A stretch of DNA of 64,000 bases from Cyrtodaria siliqua (GCA_037043455.1 JAWPHD010003254.1:1-64000), one strand, 5' to 3'. Counted from the first letter of the stretch, positions 1-15,059 are shown. Numbers and translations: made by a program. Notes: generated by a model not told the origin, from the letters alone.

Positions 1-3000
1 CTCCTGGACACCTAAGTATTATAACAGTGTCAGCTCTACTCCACGACAACTTAGTATTATACCAGTGTCAGTTCTACTCCACGACAACTAAGTATTATAC
101 CAGTGTCAGTTCTACTCCATGACAACTAAGTATTATACCAGTGTCAGCTCTACTATATGACAACTAAGTCTTATACCAGTGTCAGCTCTGCTCCACGACA
201 ACTAAGTATTATACCAGTGTCAGCTCTACTCCATGACAACTAAGTCTTATACCAGTGTCATCTCTACTTCATGACAACTAAGTCGTATACCAGTGTCATC
301 TCTACTCCTGGACAACTAAGTATTAAACCAGTGTCAGCTCTACTCCACGACAACTAAGTATTATACCAGTGTCAGCTCTACTCCATGACAACTAAGTCTT
401 AAACCAGTGTCAGCTCTACTCCACGACAACTAAGTCGTATACCAGTGTAAGCTCTAATCCATGTCAACTAAGTTTTAAACCATTGCCATCTCTTCTCCAT
501 GACACCTAAGTATTATATCAGCGTCAGCTCTACTCCATGTCAATTAAGTTTTATACCAGTGCCATCTCTACTCCATGACACCTAAGTCTTATTCCAGTGT
601 CAGCTCTACTCCATGACAACTAAGATTTAAACCAGTGCCATCTCTTCTCTATGACACCTAAGTCTTATACCAGTAGCAGCTCTACTTCATGACACATAGG
701 TCTTATACCAGTGTCAGCTTTACTCCATGACAACTAATTCTTATACCAGTGTCAGCTCTACTCCATGCCAGCTGAGTTTTAAACTAGTGCCATATCTACT
801 ACATGACACCTAAGACTTATACTAGTGTCAGCTCTACTCCATGACATCTAAGTATTATACCAGTGTCATCTCTACTTCATGACAACTAAGTCGTATACCA
901 GTGTCAGCTCACTCCATGACAACTAAGTCTTATACCAGTGTCAGCTCTACTCCACGACAACTAAGTATTATACCAGTGTCAGCTCTACTACATGACAACT
1001 AAGTATTATACCAGTGTCAGCTCTACTCCACGACAACTAAGTATTATACCAGTGTCAGCTCTACTCTACGACAGCTAAGTATTATACCAGTGTCAGCTCT
1101 ACTCCATGACAACTAAGTCTTATACCAGTGTCATCTCTACCTCACGACAACTAAGTCGTATAGCAGTGTCATCTCTACTCCTCGACAACTAAGTATTATA
1201 CCAGTGTCAGCTCTACTCCATGACAACTAAGTTTTAAACCAGTGCCATCTCTACTCCATGACACCTAGGTCTTATACCAGTGTAAGCTCTAATCCATGTC
1301 AACTTAGTTTTAAACCATTGCCATCTCTTCTCCATGACACCTAAGTCTTATACCAGCGTCAGCTCTACTCCATGTCAATTAAGTTTTATACCAGTGCCAT
1401 CTCCACCCCATGACACCTAAGTCTTATTCCAGTGTCAGCTCTACTCCATGACAACTAAGATTTAAACCAGTGCCATCTCTACTCCATGACATCTAAGTAT
1501 TAACCAGTGTCATCTAGACAACTAAGTATTAAACCAGTGTCAGCTCTACTGCACGACAACTAAGTATTATACCAGTGTCAGTTCTACTCCTGGACAAAGC
1601 TAAGTATTATACCAGTGTCAGCTCTACTCCACGACAGCTTAAGTATTATAGCCAGTGTCAGTTCTACTCCACGACAACTAAGTATTATACTCCAGTGTCA
1701 GCTCTAGCTCCATGACAATTAAGTATTATACCAAGTGTCAACTCTACTCCACGACAAGCTAAGTATTATACCAGTATCAGCCCTACTCTATGACAACTAA
1801 GTATTTATACCAGTGTCATCTCTTCATGACAACTAAGTCCTTATACCTAGTGTCATCTCTCTACTTCATGACAAACTAAGTCGTATAACCACTGTCATCT
1901 CCTACTCCTGGAACAACTAAGTATTATACCAGTGTCAGCTCTACTCCACGACAACCTAGTAACTATACCAGTGTCAGTTCTACTCCACGACAACTAAGTA
2001 TATTATACCAGTGTCAGTTCTACTACTCATGACAACTAAGTATTATATCCAGTGTTCAGCTCTACTATATGACAACTAAGTCTTTATACCAGTGTCAGCT
2101 CTGTCTCCACAACAACTAAGTATTCTATACCAGTGTCAGCTCTACTCCATGACAACTAAGTTTTAAACCAGTGCCATCTCTACTCCATGACACCTAGGTC
2201 TTATACCAGTGTAAGCTCTAATCCATGTCCAACTTAGTTTTAAACCATTGCCTATCTTCTTCTCCATGACACCTAAGTCTTATACCAGCGTCCAGCCTCT
2301 ACTCCATGTCAATTAAGTTTTATACCAGTAGCCATCTCCACTCCCATGACACCTAAGTCTTATTCCCAGTGTCAGCTCTACTCCATGACAACTAAGATTT
2401 AAAACCAGTTGCCATCTCTACTCCATGACATCTAAGTATTATACCAGTGTCATCTCTACTTCATGACAACTAAGTCGTATACCAGTGTCATCTGGACAAC
2501 TAAGTATTAAACCAGTGTCAGCTCTAACTGCACGACAACTAAGTATTATACCAGTGTCAGTTCTACTCCTGGACAACTAAGTATTATACCAGTGTCAGCT
2601 CTACTCCACGACAACTAAGTATTATACCAGTGTCAGTTCTACTCCACGACAACTAAGTATTATACCAGTGTCAGCTCTACTCCATGACAATTAAGTATTA
2701 TACCAGTGTCAACTCTACTCCACGACAGCTAAGTATTATACCAGTATCAGCCCTACTCTATGACAACTAAGTATTATACCAGTGTCATCTCTTCATGACA
2801 ACTAAGTCTTATACCAGTGTCATCTCTACTTCATGACAACTAAGTCGTATACCACTGTCATCTCTACTCCTGGACAACTAAGTATTATAACAGTGTCAGC
2901 TCTACTCCACGACAACTAAGTATTATACCAGTGTCAGTTCTACTCCACGACAACTAAGTATTATACCAGTGTCAGTTCTACTCCATGACAACTAAGTATT

Positions 3001-6000
3001 ATACCAGTGTCAGCTCTACTATATGACAACTAAGTCTTATACCAGTGTCAGCTCTGCTCCACGACAACTAAGTATTATACCAGTGTCAGCTCTACTCCAT
3101 GACAACTAAGTCTTATACCAGTGTCATCTCTACTTCATGACAACTAAGTCGTATACCAGTGTCATCTCTACTCCTGGACAACTAAGTATTAAACCAGTGT
3201 CAGCTCTACTCCACGACAACTAAGTATTATACCAGTGTCAGCTCTACTCCATGACAACTAAGTCTTAAACCAGTGCCATCTCTACTCCATGACACCTAAG
3301 TCGTATACCAGTGTAAGCTCTAATCCATGTCAACTAAGTTTTAAACCATTGCCATCTCTTCTCCATGACACCTAAGTATTATATCAGCATCAGTTCTACT
3401 CCATGTCAATTAAGTTTTATACCAGTGCCATCTCCACTCCATGACACCTAAGTCTTATTCCAGTGTCAGCTCTACTCCATGACAACTAAGATTTAAACCA
3501 GTGCCATCTCTTCTCTATGACACCTAAGTCTTATACCAGTAGCAGCTCTACTTCATGACACATAGGTCTTATACCAGTGTCAGCTTTACTCCATGACAAC
3601 TAATTCTTATACCAGTGTCAGCTCTACTCCATGCCAGCTGAGTTTTAAACTAGTGCCATATCTACTACATGACACCTAAGACTTATACTAGTGTCAGCTC
3701 TACTCCATGACATCTAAGTATTATACCAGTGTCATCTCTACTTCATGACAACTAAGTCGTATACCAGTGTCAGCTCACTCCATGACAACTAAGTCTTATA
3801 CCAGTGTCAGCTCTACTCCACGACAACTAAGTATTATACCAGTGTCAGCTCTACTACATGACAACTAAGTATTATACCAGTGTCAGCTCTACTCCACGAC
3901 AACTAAGTATTATACCAGTGTCAGCCCTACTCTACGACAGCTAAGTATTATACCAGTGTCAGCTCTACTCCATGACAACTAAGTCTTATACCAGTGTCAT
4001 CTCTACTTCACGACAACTAAGTCGTATAGCAGTGTCATCTCTACTCCTCGACAACTAAGTATTATACCAGTGTCAGCTCTACTCCATGACAACTAAGTTT
4101 TAAACCAGTGCCATCTCTACTCCATGACACCTAGGTCTTATACCAGTGTAAGCTCTAATCCATGTCAACTTAGTTTTAAACCATTGCCATCTCTTCTCCA
4201 TGACACCTAAGTCTTATACCAGCGTCAGCTCTACTCCATGTCAATTAAGTTTTTATACCAGTGCCATCTCCACCCCATGACACCTAAGTCTTATTCCAGT
4301 GTCAGCTCTACTCCATGACAACTAAGATTTAAACCAGTGCCATCTCTACTCCATGACATCTAAGTATTATACCAGTGTCATCTCTACTTCATGACAACTA
4401 AGTCGTATACCAGTGTCATCTGGACAACTAAGTATTAAACCAGTGTCAGCTCTACTGCACGACAACTAAGTATTATACCAGTGTCAGTTCTACTCCTGGA
4501 CAACTAAGTATTATACCAGTGTCAGCTCTACTCCACGACAACTAAGTATTATACCAGTGTCAGTTCTACTCCACGACAACTAAGTATTATACCAGTGTCA
4601 GCTCTACTCCATGACAATTAAGTATTATACCAGTGTCAACTCTACTCCACGACAGCTAAGTATTATACCAGTATCAGCCCTACTCTATGACAACTAAGTA
4701 TTATACCAGTGTCATCTCTTCATGACAACTAAGTCTTATACCAGTGTCATCTCTACTTCATGACAACTAAGTCGTATACCACTGTCATCTCTACTCCTGG
4801 ACAACTAAGTATTATACCAGTATCAGCTCTACTCCACGACAACTAAGTATTATACCAGTGTCAGTTCTACTCCACGACAACTAAGTATTATACCAGTGTC
4901 AGTTCTACTCCATGACAACTAAGTATTATACCAGTGTCAGCTCTACTATATGACAACTAAGTCTTATACCAGTGTCAGCTCTGCTCCACGACAACTAAGT
5001 ATTATACCAGTGTCAGCTCTACTCCATGACAACTAAGTCTTATACCAGTGTCATCTCTACTTCATGACAACTAAGTCGTATACCAGTGTCAGCTCTACTC
5101 CTGGACAACTAAGTATTAAACCAGTGTCAGCTCTACTCCACGACAACTAAGTATTACACCAGTGTCAGTTCTACTCCTGGACAACTAAGTATTATACCAG
5201 TGTCAGCTGTCAGTTCTACTCCACGACAACTAAGTATTATACCAGTGTCAGCTCTACTCCATGACAACTAAGTCTTATACCAGTGTCAGCTCTACTCCAC
5301 GACAACTAAGTATTATACCAGTGTCAGCTCTACTCCATGACAACTAAGTATTATACCAGTGTCAGCTCTACTCCATGACAACTAAGTATTATACCAGTGT
5401 CAGCTCTACTCCACGACAACTAAGTATTATACCAGTGTCAGCTCTACTCCATGACAACTAAGTCTTATACCAGTGTCATCTCTACTTCACGACAACTAAG
5501 TCGTATAGCAGTGTCATCTCTACTCCTCGACAACTAAGTATTATACCAGTGTCAGCTTTACTCCATGACAACTATGTTTTAAACCAGTGCCATCTCTACT
5601 CCATGACACCTAAGTCTTATACCAGTGTAAGCTCTAATCCATGTCAACTAAGTTTTAAACCATTGCCATCTCTTCTCCATGACACCTAAGTCTTATACCA
5701 GCGTCAGCTCTACTCCATGTCAATTAAGTTTTATACCAGTGCCATCTCCACTCCATGACACCTAAGTCTTATTCCAGTGTCAGCTCTACTCCATGACAAC
5801 TAAGATTTAAACCAGTGCCATCTCTACTCCATGACGTCTAAGTATTATACCAGTGTCATCTCTACTTCATGAGAACTAAGTCGTATACCATTGTCATCTG
5901 GACAACTAAGTATTAAACCAGTGTCAGCTCTACTGCACGACAACTAAGTATTATACCAGTGTCAGTTCTACTCCTGGACAACTAAGTATTATACCAGTGT

Positions 6001-9000
6001 CAGCTCTACTCCTGGACAACTAAGTATTATACCAGTGTCAGTTCTACTCCACGACAACTAAGTATTATACCAGTGTCAGCTCTACTCCATGACAACTAAG
6101 TATTATACCAGTGTCAACTCTACTCCACGACAACTAAGTATTATACCAGTGTCAGCTCTACTCCACGACAGCTAAGTATTATACCAGTGTCATCTCTACT
6201 TCATGACAACTAAGTCGTATACCAGTGTCATCTCTACTCCTGGAAAACTAAGTATTAAACCAGTGTCAGCTCTACTCCACCACAACTAAGTATTACACCA
6301 GTGTCAGTTCTACTCCTGGACAACTAAGTATTATACCAGTGTCAGCTTTACTCCACGACAACTAAGTATTATACCAGTGTCAGTTCTACTCCACGACAAC
6401 CAAGTATTATACCAGTGTCAGCTCTTCTCCATGACAACTAAGTCTTATACCAGCGTCAGCTCTACTCCAAGTCAATTAAGTTTTATACCAGTGTCAGCTC
6501 TACTCCACGACAACTAAGTATTATACCAGTGTCAGTTCTACTCCACGACAACTAAGTATTATACCAGTGTCTGCTCTACTCCATGACAACTAAGTATTAT
6601 ACCAGTGTCAACTCTACTCCACGACAACTAAGTATTATACCAGTGTCAGCTCTACTCCACGACAGCTAAGTATTATACCAGTATCAGCCCTACTCTATGA
6701 CAACTAAGTATTATACCAGTGTCATCTCTTCATGACAACTAAGTCTTATACCAGTGTCATCTCTACTTCATGACAACTAAGTCGTATACCACTGTCATCT
6801 CTACTCCTGGACAACTAAGTATCATACCAGTGTCAGTTCTACTCCACGACAACTAAGTATTATACCAGTGTCAGTTCTACTCCATGACAACTAAGTATTA
6901 TACCAGTGTCAGCTCTACTATATGACAACTAAATCTTATACCAATGTCAGCTCTGCTCCACGACAACTAAGTATTATACCAGTGTCAGCTCTACTCCATG
7001 ACAACTAAGTCTTATACCAGTGTCATCTCTACTTCATGACAACTAAGTCGTATACCAGTGTCATCTCTACTCCTGGACAACTAAGTATTAAAACAGTGTC
7101 AGCTCTACTCCACGACAACTAAGTATTACACCAGTGTCAGTTCTACTCGTGGACAACTAAGTATTATACCAGTGTCAGCTCTACTCCACGACAACTAAGT
7201 ATTATACCAGTGTCAGTTCTACTCCACGACAACTAAGTATTATACCAGTGTCAGCTCACCACGACAACTAAGTATTATACCAGTGTCAGCGCTACTCTAC
7301 GACAGCTAAGTATTATACCAGTGTCAGCTCTACTCCATGACAACTAAGTCTTATACCAGTATCATCTCTACTTCACGACAACTAAGTCGTATAGCAGTGT
7401 CATCTCTACTCCTCGACAACTAAGTATTATACCAGTGTCAGCTCTACTCCATGACAACTAAGTTTTAAACCAGTGACATCTCTACTCCATGACACCTAAG
7501 TCTTATAGCAGTGTAAGCTCTAATCCATGTCAACTAAGTTTTAAACCATTGCCATCTCTTCTCCATGACACCTAAGTCTTATACCAGCGTCAGCTCTACT
7601 CAATGTCAATTAAGTTTTATACCAGTGCCATCTCCACTCCATGACACCTAAGTCTTATTCCAGTGTCAGCTCTACTCCATGACAACTAATATTTAAACCA
7701 GTGCCATCTCTACTCTATGACACCTAAGTCTTATACCAGTAGCAGCTCTACTTACTTCATGACACATAGGTCTTATACCAGTGTCAGATTTACTCCATGA
7801 CAACTAATTCTTATACCAGTGTCAGCTCTACTCCATGCCAGCTGAGTTTTAAACTAGTGCCATATCTACTACATGACACCTAAGACTTATACTAGTGTCA
7901 GCTCTACTCCATGACATCTAAGTATTATACCAGTGTCATCTCTACTTCATGACAACTAAGTCGTATACCAGTGTCATCTCTACTCCTGGACAACTAAGTA
8001 TTAAACCATTGTCAGCTCTACTGCACGACAACTAAGTATTATACCAGTGTCAGTTCTACTCCTGGACAACTAAGTATTATACCAGTGTCAGCTCTACTCC
8101 ACGATAACTAAGTATTATACCAGTGTCAGTTCTACTCGACGACAACTAAGTATTATACCAGTGTCAGCTCTACTCCATGACAACTAAGTATTATACCAGT
8201 GTCAGCTCTACTCCACGACAACTAAGTATTATACCAGTGTCAGCTCTACTCCACGACAGCTAAGTATTATACCATTATCAGCTCTACTCCATGACAACTA
8301 AGTCTTATACCAGTGTCATCTCTACTTCATGACAACTAAGTCGTATAGCAGTGTCATCTCTACTCCTCGACAACTAAGTATTATACCAGTGTCAGCTCTA
8401 CTTCATGATAACTAAGTTTTAAACCAGTGCCATCTCTACTCCATGACTTCTAAGTCTTATACCAGTGTAAGCTCTAATCCATGTCAACTACGTTTTAAAC
8501 CCTTGCCATCTCTACTCCGTGACACCTAAGTCTTATACCAGCGTCAGCTCTACTCCATGTCAATTAAGTTTTAATCCAGTGCCATCTCCACTCCATGACA
8601 CCTAAGTCTTATTCCAGTGTCAGCTCTACTCCACTACAACTAATATTTAAACCAGTGCCATCTCTACTCTATGACACCTAAGTCTTATACCAGTAGCAGC
8701 TGTACTTCATGACACATAGGTCTTATACCAGTGCCAGCTTTACTCCATTACAACTAATTATTATACCAGTGTCAGCTCTACTCCATGCCAGTTTTAAACT
8801 AGTGCCATATCTACTACATGACACCTAAGACTTATACCAGTGTCAGCTCCACTCCATGACATCTAAGTATTATACCAGTGTCAGCTTTACTCCATGACAA
8901 CTAAGTTTTATACCAGTGTCAGCTCTACTTCATGATAACTAAGTCTCGTACCAGTACCATCTCAACTCCGTGACAACTAAGTATACCAGCGTCAGTTCTG

Positions 9001-9276
9001 CTCCATGACAACTAAGTATACCAGCGTCAGTTCTGCTCCATGACAACTAAGTCTTATACCAGCGTCATCTCTACTGCTTGACAACTAAGTCTTGTACCAG
9101 TATCAGCTCTACTCCATGACAACTAAGTCTTATACTAGTGTCGGCTCTACTCCGTGACAACTAAGTATACGTACCAGCGTCAGCTTTACTCCATGACAAT
9201 TAAGTATATCAGCGTCACCTCTACTCCATGACAACTTCGTCTTATACCAGCGCCAGCTTTACTCCATGACAACTAA
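1..9276. repeat. Satellite array, ~38 bp monomer, higher-order organised
   Basis: About 240 copies of a monomer whose core is ctaagtattataccagtgtc, with variants at the next bases (ctcctgg, ctccacg, ctccatg, cttcatg, ctatatg). The order of variants recurs: the rare ctatatgac variant lies near 148, 2066, 3015, 4943 and 6915, and ctgcacgac near 1549, 2527, 4456, 5932 and 8018. This implies a higher-order unit of roughly 1.9-2.0 kb. The left edge lies outside the window. No long ORF. Confidence 0.97.
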
Positions 9277-9303
9277 GTCTGTCTGTCTGTCTGTCTGTCT
9301 GTC
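9277..9303. repeat. GTCT microsatellite at the satellite border
   Basis: About seven GTCT units directly abut the last satellite monomer and mark its right boundary. Confidence 0.95.
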
Positions 9304-12200
9304 GACGAAACTTGATAGAAAGATTCGGTATGCTGTCTAGTTGTGCATATCGCGTCTGTGTTCCGGTTCGATGATTTTTGACGGAGTTATGTTCCTTTGA
9401 CATTTTAGCTTTAAATGAGTTATCGCTGCTACTCCTCCTAAACCGCTTGTTGGATTTCGACGAAACTTGGTCAGTATGAATGACCTTGATCTACCTTTCG
9501 GACTTTATTAACATTGAATGTTTACTTTCCGTGACTGACAGCGCCATGGATACATTTTGTATTTTTACTAGTGTTTGTGTCTTTTCATGTTACATATATA
9601 AAAAAAACAGTTGTCCACAAAACCTTAAAGTTGTTAAACAACTGTCCCTATCCACTTCCAAACATATTGTAACAAGATTGTACCCTATCCACTATCAAAC
9701 TTCGTTGTTTTGTGAGGGGAGACTTCTTTTTCTCTCAACAACAACAACAGAAAAAACACACACCTCCAATTAGTCTTAAAAATACGCTTGTATGTTAACA
9801 GTTTCTATTTGAGCGGTTTTTATTGATACAGGAAATATTATATATATGTTGTGATATGTGTCACATACGTGTTACTTAATTCTTATTATTTGCATGTTTC
9901 TTTCATGTGTACATCATGCTATTTACATATGTGCCAATATGTGGCACATATGTACCACATATATAGCTCATTTTAAAATAATACACATGTGGCACATATG
10001 AAATATATACATACGTATTTCATATGAAGCTACGATACATGAAATACACATTCATTTATATAAAAATAATCGAACATCGTAGAAAATGGTTACCGCAAAC
10101 AACTTGTAGAATAAGCTAAACAATATGCTATTTTAACTGAGTCAAATATATTACACATGTGTAAATATATGAAAAAATAAGAAGAAAAAACGAAAACTAA
10201 AACTCTTATTTAATTATATGCAAGCAGGTTTAAAGTCAGAATGATACTGGATTAATAAATGGAGACGCTTATGTTAATTGTTGATAACATCTTCACGATT
10301 GCCGTGTGTACGTTTAAAAATTTAAGAAAATAATTTGGAAACCTGCATGATCTCGATTGCAAAATATCGTATTTGGTTGCTACACGGGCGTCTGTAGTAT
10401 GATAATGAATCTAGTTCATACTAGACATATACGACCGATCACAGAAATGTCTCAAATGGGAAAAAACACCAGTATCAATCTTCCTTTTTTTCTTTTTTTT
10501 TTTACTTGTAAATGCTTTTTTGTTCATCCCACTGTATCAAGGAAAGAGATGACTCTGCACTTTTATAACACTTTAAATGACTCGTCAACTTTATCAATAT
10601 ATAACCTGTAAATGAGATATATACTTAATTTTATTATAACGAAAGCCAGTTGCCAATAAATTTAAAAAGTAAGTACTTTAAGCCAATATGGGGGTGAAGG
10701 TTGATTTTCGTTTCACGTTCTCAGTGACTCAGGATTATTTTGTATTATATTTTTGAGCCGTTGAACGCATTCATTCGAGACCTTGAGATGTAGGAGGTAT
10801 AGAGAAAGTTTATATGCTTTACACTGAATTGTAATTTATTGACCCAGTAAAGCAGTTTATGAATGGATAATGTATTTTTTTTAAATATATAAATATATAC
10901 AGACGCATCTTTCATACACAGACACGTTTACATGAACATGCAAAACGCGAACGCTTTAGCAATTGTTTGTTTTCTTGTATTAAAACTCATGTCATCATTA
11001 CTTTTAATTGGTCAACTGTCCAACACTGAATATTAAATTGGTCACGTTCGCATGAAAGTGCAAAACAGCGAATAGGACTGAACACTCCTGTCATCATGAC
11101 CTTGAATTGGTCAACTCCCAAACTAATTGGTCACGTTCGCGAGCGTGAAAGTGCCAAACAGCGAATAGCACAATAGTGCTTATAGGCCTGGTGGTAAATA
11201 CAAATTCCGTACTATAGCCGACGTTGTCATCGTTCACAGAAATGAAGTGCTTTTTTACTCACACGAATCACGTTTACATGAAACTGCAAAACTAGCCTAG
11301 AGTTAAGGGTTAGGGCAAGAATGAAATGGATAAGCAAATATTTATAGGCCTTGGTTTGAAATGGAGATGATTATAACCAAGTAAAAACTAGTCATATCTG
11401 GATCACGTCTGCATGATGATTATAACCTAGTAAACACTAGTCATACCTGGATCAAGGGCGATGTGTTTTTTCAGTGATAAAGCAGACGAAAGTTTTATGA
11501 CTAAAATATTGTATTACAAGTGCGGGAATCTCCACTTGAAGTGTGTTTGATCGTGTGTCTGATTTTATTTTTGTAATACAAATAAGCGAACTATATATTC
11601 AACATATTTCTTCTCAAACATAAAACCATATCAGCCTCATCAACCCCCACTCCCAATCTTCTTCCAAAACCCTCCCATTCGCCCCCACACTCCTGCACGT
11701 ATTTCCACCACTACTCACCACACACAGCAAAAAGAACAAAATGTACGTTACACAGAATTATTAAACACAGAAACAATTCATTCTTCCTTTAATTGCTAAT
11801 ATTTAATACATATATGTATTAAATAGAACCTATAATGTTCTGATTTTTCTCGACATTTGTTAAATTTAAAACAACAGGCCATAACAGAGCGTACCGCCAA
11901 AACGCACCCCCACCCCTCACCCCAAACTGTGTTTGTAATAGTTAATCTTAATATAATAACTAGTAGGCCGTTAATTTACTCTCTTTTTGTTCGTGTTCGT
12001 TCATATAACGGACCACAACAACCCCCAACCACCCAACCCCGCATTCTCTGTATAATTGTTGATCATTGTTCCCGGGGGCCCCCGTTTGGTCACGGGGCAA
12101 AGAATAGGGCCCCTGCAGATCCCTTTGGAGGGGTAGGCAGAGGGGTAGAACCCCCCAAATTCATGTTCATTTTATCATTTTTTGTTCATGTTCATTAAAG
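9304..12200. other. AT-rich intergenic DNA with minor duplications
   Basis: No exon is supported. Around 9304-9480 is a fragment resembling gene-scale mollusc repeats (gacgaaacttg occurs twice). About 10200-10320 is a decayed right half of the MITE seen at 18754 and 22201. About 10990-11075 and 11090-11175 are a direct duplication (attggtcacgttcgc). A shorter duplication lies at about 11375-11455. Small ORFs here show no family signature. Confidence 0.6.
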
Positions 12201-12209
12201 GTCTTCATC

Positions 12210-12480
12210 ATGATCCCTGCATTGTTTCAGGTGCTATCTCGCTCGCATCAAAAGAGCAGTGGCAGAAAAACAATAACGTGGCTCCAGCGTAAATGGAGTT
12301 TCTACGATAGAATTTGCAGCAACTCTGCAGTTCAGGGTGAGAAGGTTCTAGGCCCATTTTCCATATTTTATCTCGATGTACATGGAAGATGAGCCTTGCA
12401 TGTTCATGCCTGTTAGGCGCCATATAACCTTTTCATGTGTTGGTGCGCCTTAAAACCCCAGTTCAATTCAATTCAATTGA
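12210..12480 (+). repeat. Probable SINE 3' part with (TTCAA) tail
   Basis: Ends in a ttcaattcaattcaattga tail like the two tRNA-derived SINEs in this window, preceded by tgttggtgcgccttaaaacc, a style of SINE 3' end. No tRNA promoter boxes seen at the left end, so it is 5' truncated or a different family. Confidence 0.5.
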
Positions 12481-13184
12481 TAATTATTCTAGATAAACAT
12501 GACTGTGGGCCTGTGAACTGATAGGAATCCATGCAAACAATTTGTTTCTATAGTTTGTATAATTAATGAAAATCTGAGAGTTATCAAGCTGAAATAAGTG
12601 TTGCTTTTGTTATCAAAAGCAATAACTACGCAATGGATGCGTCATTTGTGTTCACTGTTAAACTTGGTAAAGGTTTTATTGATATAATCCTTAATGAAAG
12701 TTTAAAAAAAAATAACAACACAGACTTTTTATCGGTTCGGCTTGACAGCCTTCATCAGAATTTAATTTTCTGATATAATCATCCAAATGCAAATTGATAA
12801 AAAATCATAAATCATTTTGAGTGACAGTGTGGACAAGCTGATTTGCTTCTTTTTTGCTTCTGGCATTATAAATAAAACCGATATAACGCTAAACTTTGTA
12901 GTTATTATATTCATGGATTCAATACATTTCATGGATCTTCATCCATGAAAATACTTTTAAAGAGTTGCACTTATTTCATTCCAATACTTCATTCAGTTGC
13001 ACTTACGATTTCATTCTGGTCCGTAAACACGTAAAGAAACATTCTACACTGAGTAGACTGATCTACGAAAACGTCAAATCACAGACGAAACGGTAACCTT
13101 TGAACCATCCAAAATATGTGTTTATACCATTCAATACGTTATTTAGACGAGTTCCCTAGGAATTCAAGTTGTAAAGAATGCTTC

Positions 13185-13527
13185 GGCCGGGTAGAAAAAT
13201 ACCTGTGTTTCAGGTTACCCGACCGTCCCTATTTTTTGGCGCCGACCCTACAGCTTTTTATCATAAAAAAAAAATAAAAAAAAAATAAATTAAAAAAAAG
13301 AAAGTAAAAAAAAGTGTTTTTTTGTTTTGTTGAAAACAAACATGTTTTAAGTATTCTTGAATTAAAACTTAATTAAGCCCCTAGCAAAGATGCTATATAT
13401 ATTAAAATAGAATCCGATTAGTTTTGACATCCATGAAAATAAAAAAGAAAAGAAAAAAAAAACCTACCTACCTACCCTAATTTTTTCAACCGAGTAACCA
13501 GAAACACAGGTATTTTTCTATCTGGCC
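13185..13527. mobile_element. MITE with ~37 bp terminal inverted repeats
   Basis: The left end ggccgggtagaaaaatacct and its continuation pair with the right end (aggtatttttctatctggcc) over about 37 bases with few mismatches. The interior is A-rich with no ORF. No target duplication is obvious. Confidence 0.8.
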
Positions 13528-13659
13528 TTATAGCCAACAACTACATGCTAACCATAGACAAATACAAAACCCATATAAGGATCAGCTACCGAAGCTGAAT
13601 AAACGGGTTGAATAAGTGCAACTAGCTAACACACTTTTGGTGCGCTCTTTAAATCTATT

Positions 13660-13990
13660 TAAAGAAACTAACCCGCCAAATAACGGCAAAATTACACTTA
13701 AAAAACGTTAATAAAAACTCTACCCAGGTATTCAGAATAATATATATGTGCCGATTAAAAGTATGGGTTTATTGACCGGTTAAAATGAATTATGAGTTGG
13801 TAACTCTTAATTCGACACTCCAGTTTTGAGGTTTGGCCTGGCTGGTTAAAGTCGTTTATATTGTGTCTATAGAGATAGGATTCTCAAAATATGTAAGTTC
13901 CATCTCATCGTCAGTAGGTTTAAAAATGGTCTACATATTTTGTAAAATGTGACTGTTGTTGACTATACTGTTGGGATAGTTATAATGCAT
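13660..13990. repeat. Dispersed repeat, inverted relative to 16880-17230
   Basis: About 330 bases match the reverse complement of 16880-17230, including aacccgccaaataacg versus aacccgtcaaataacg and the stretch around gttggtaactcttaa. Divergence is moderate. No coding signature. Confidence 0.7.
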
Positions 13991-15050
13991 CGATGCGATC
14001 ATCATCGTCAATCGAATTAAAATGCAACCTGTTGGCTTAAAATTATCTTTAAAAAATGAATATGTATACATGAACAGAACAAGGTCCGATAATCATCTCG
14101 ATAATCACCTCGTCTGCATCGGGAAATGCCGAGAGTTTAAGGCGGATGATTTCCGGTTTTGCAGGCGTGCGATAAAAACTTCTAGGATTGAGATATGTGG
14201 TTAAAATCTGTATTTAAAGTGGAAACACCAGGCTTATTTCAGAAGAAGTTCAATGTTTAAACATGTTCCATATAAAAGGAAAGTCATATCAATCAAAACA
14301 TGGGTATTTATAACTTTCACATCCTGTCATTAGTTACACATTTCCGAGATTTTGAGATATTCAGTAGATGAACATAAATTGGTTTATCGGACTTTATCCT
14401 AAATCTCTATATGAAAAAAATATTGACAATAATTTAAACTAGGTGTATCCATACTGGTGTTTTAACATCAGACAAAAGAAGATACATAGCTGTACACAAA
14501 AAATAAAGCTTTTAATATAATTATCACTACAAATTAGTTTTATATAAGGCTAAAGTCAGTTACGCATCAACGATACACATCAATCCCATCCCCCACCCAC
14601 CCCTACAGTACCGTGTGTTTCAGGTCTAAAGTTTGATATACTTTGAATGCTATTGAATGCTTAAAATTAAACCTACGATTGTTCAAAATAATTTTTCTTG
14701 TAAATTAGGGTTCATGTTTAGGCTCATTTATAATGTTTAGGTCCTTTAGAATAATAAATGTCATCATTTACGCCGGTATTGTATGGTTAGTTTACCATAA
14801 AGCGAGTTGCAATTTTAAAGTCGGACCCCTAAACCTCTACAATTTTAGGGCTATATTCATATTTAGAGACTAACATTGAGAGGTTTAAATGCTCCGTTCT
14901 GCTTTTAGCAGAAATTAGAAGCAGAACTAGCAAACTAATTACAGTTTTTAATCACGACCTGTATTTCCATTTTTTTTAACGGTGGATTAATCAATTAATT
15001 AATTTGCATGTTGAAACTGTGCCCTTTGTGTGTTGGTATGCATTTTCGTC
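13991..15050. other. AT-rich intergenic DNA, nothing recognised
   Basis: No exon, tandem repeat or terminal-repeat element could be supported; ORFs are 60 residues or shorter. Confidence 0.5.
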
Positions 15051-15059
15051 CATTGTAAA

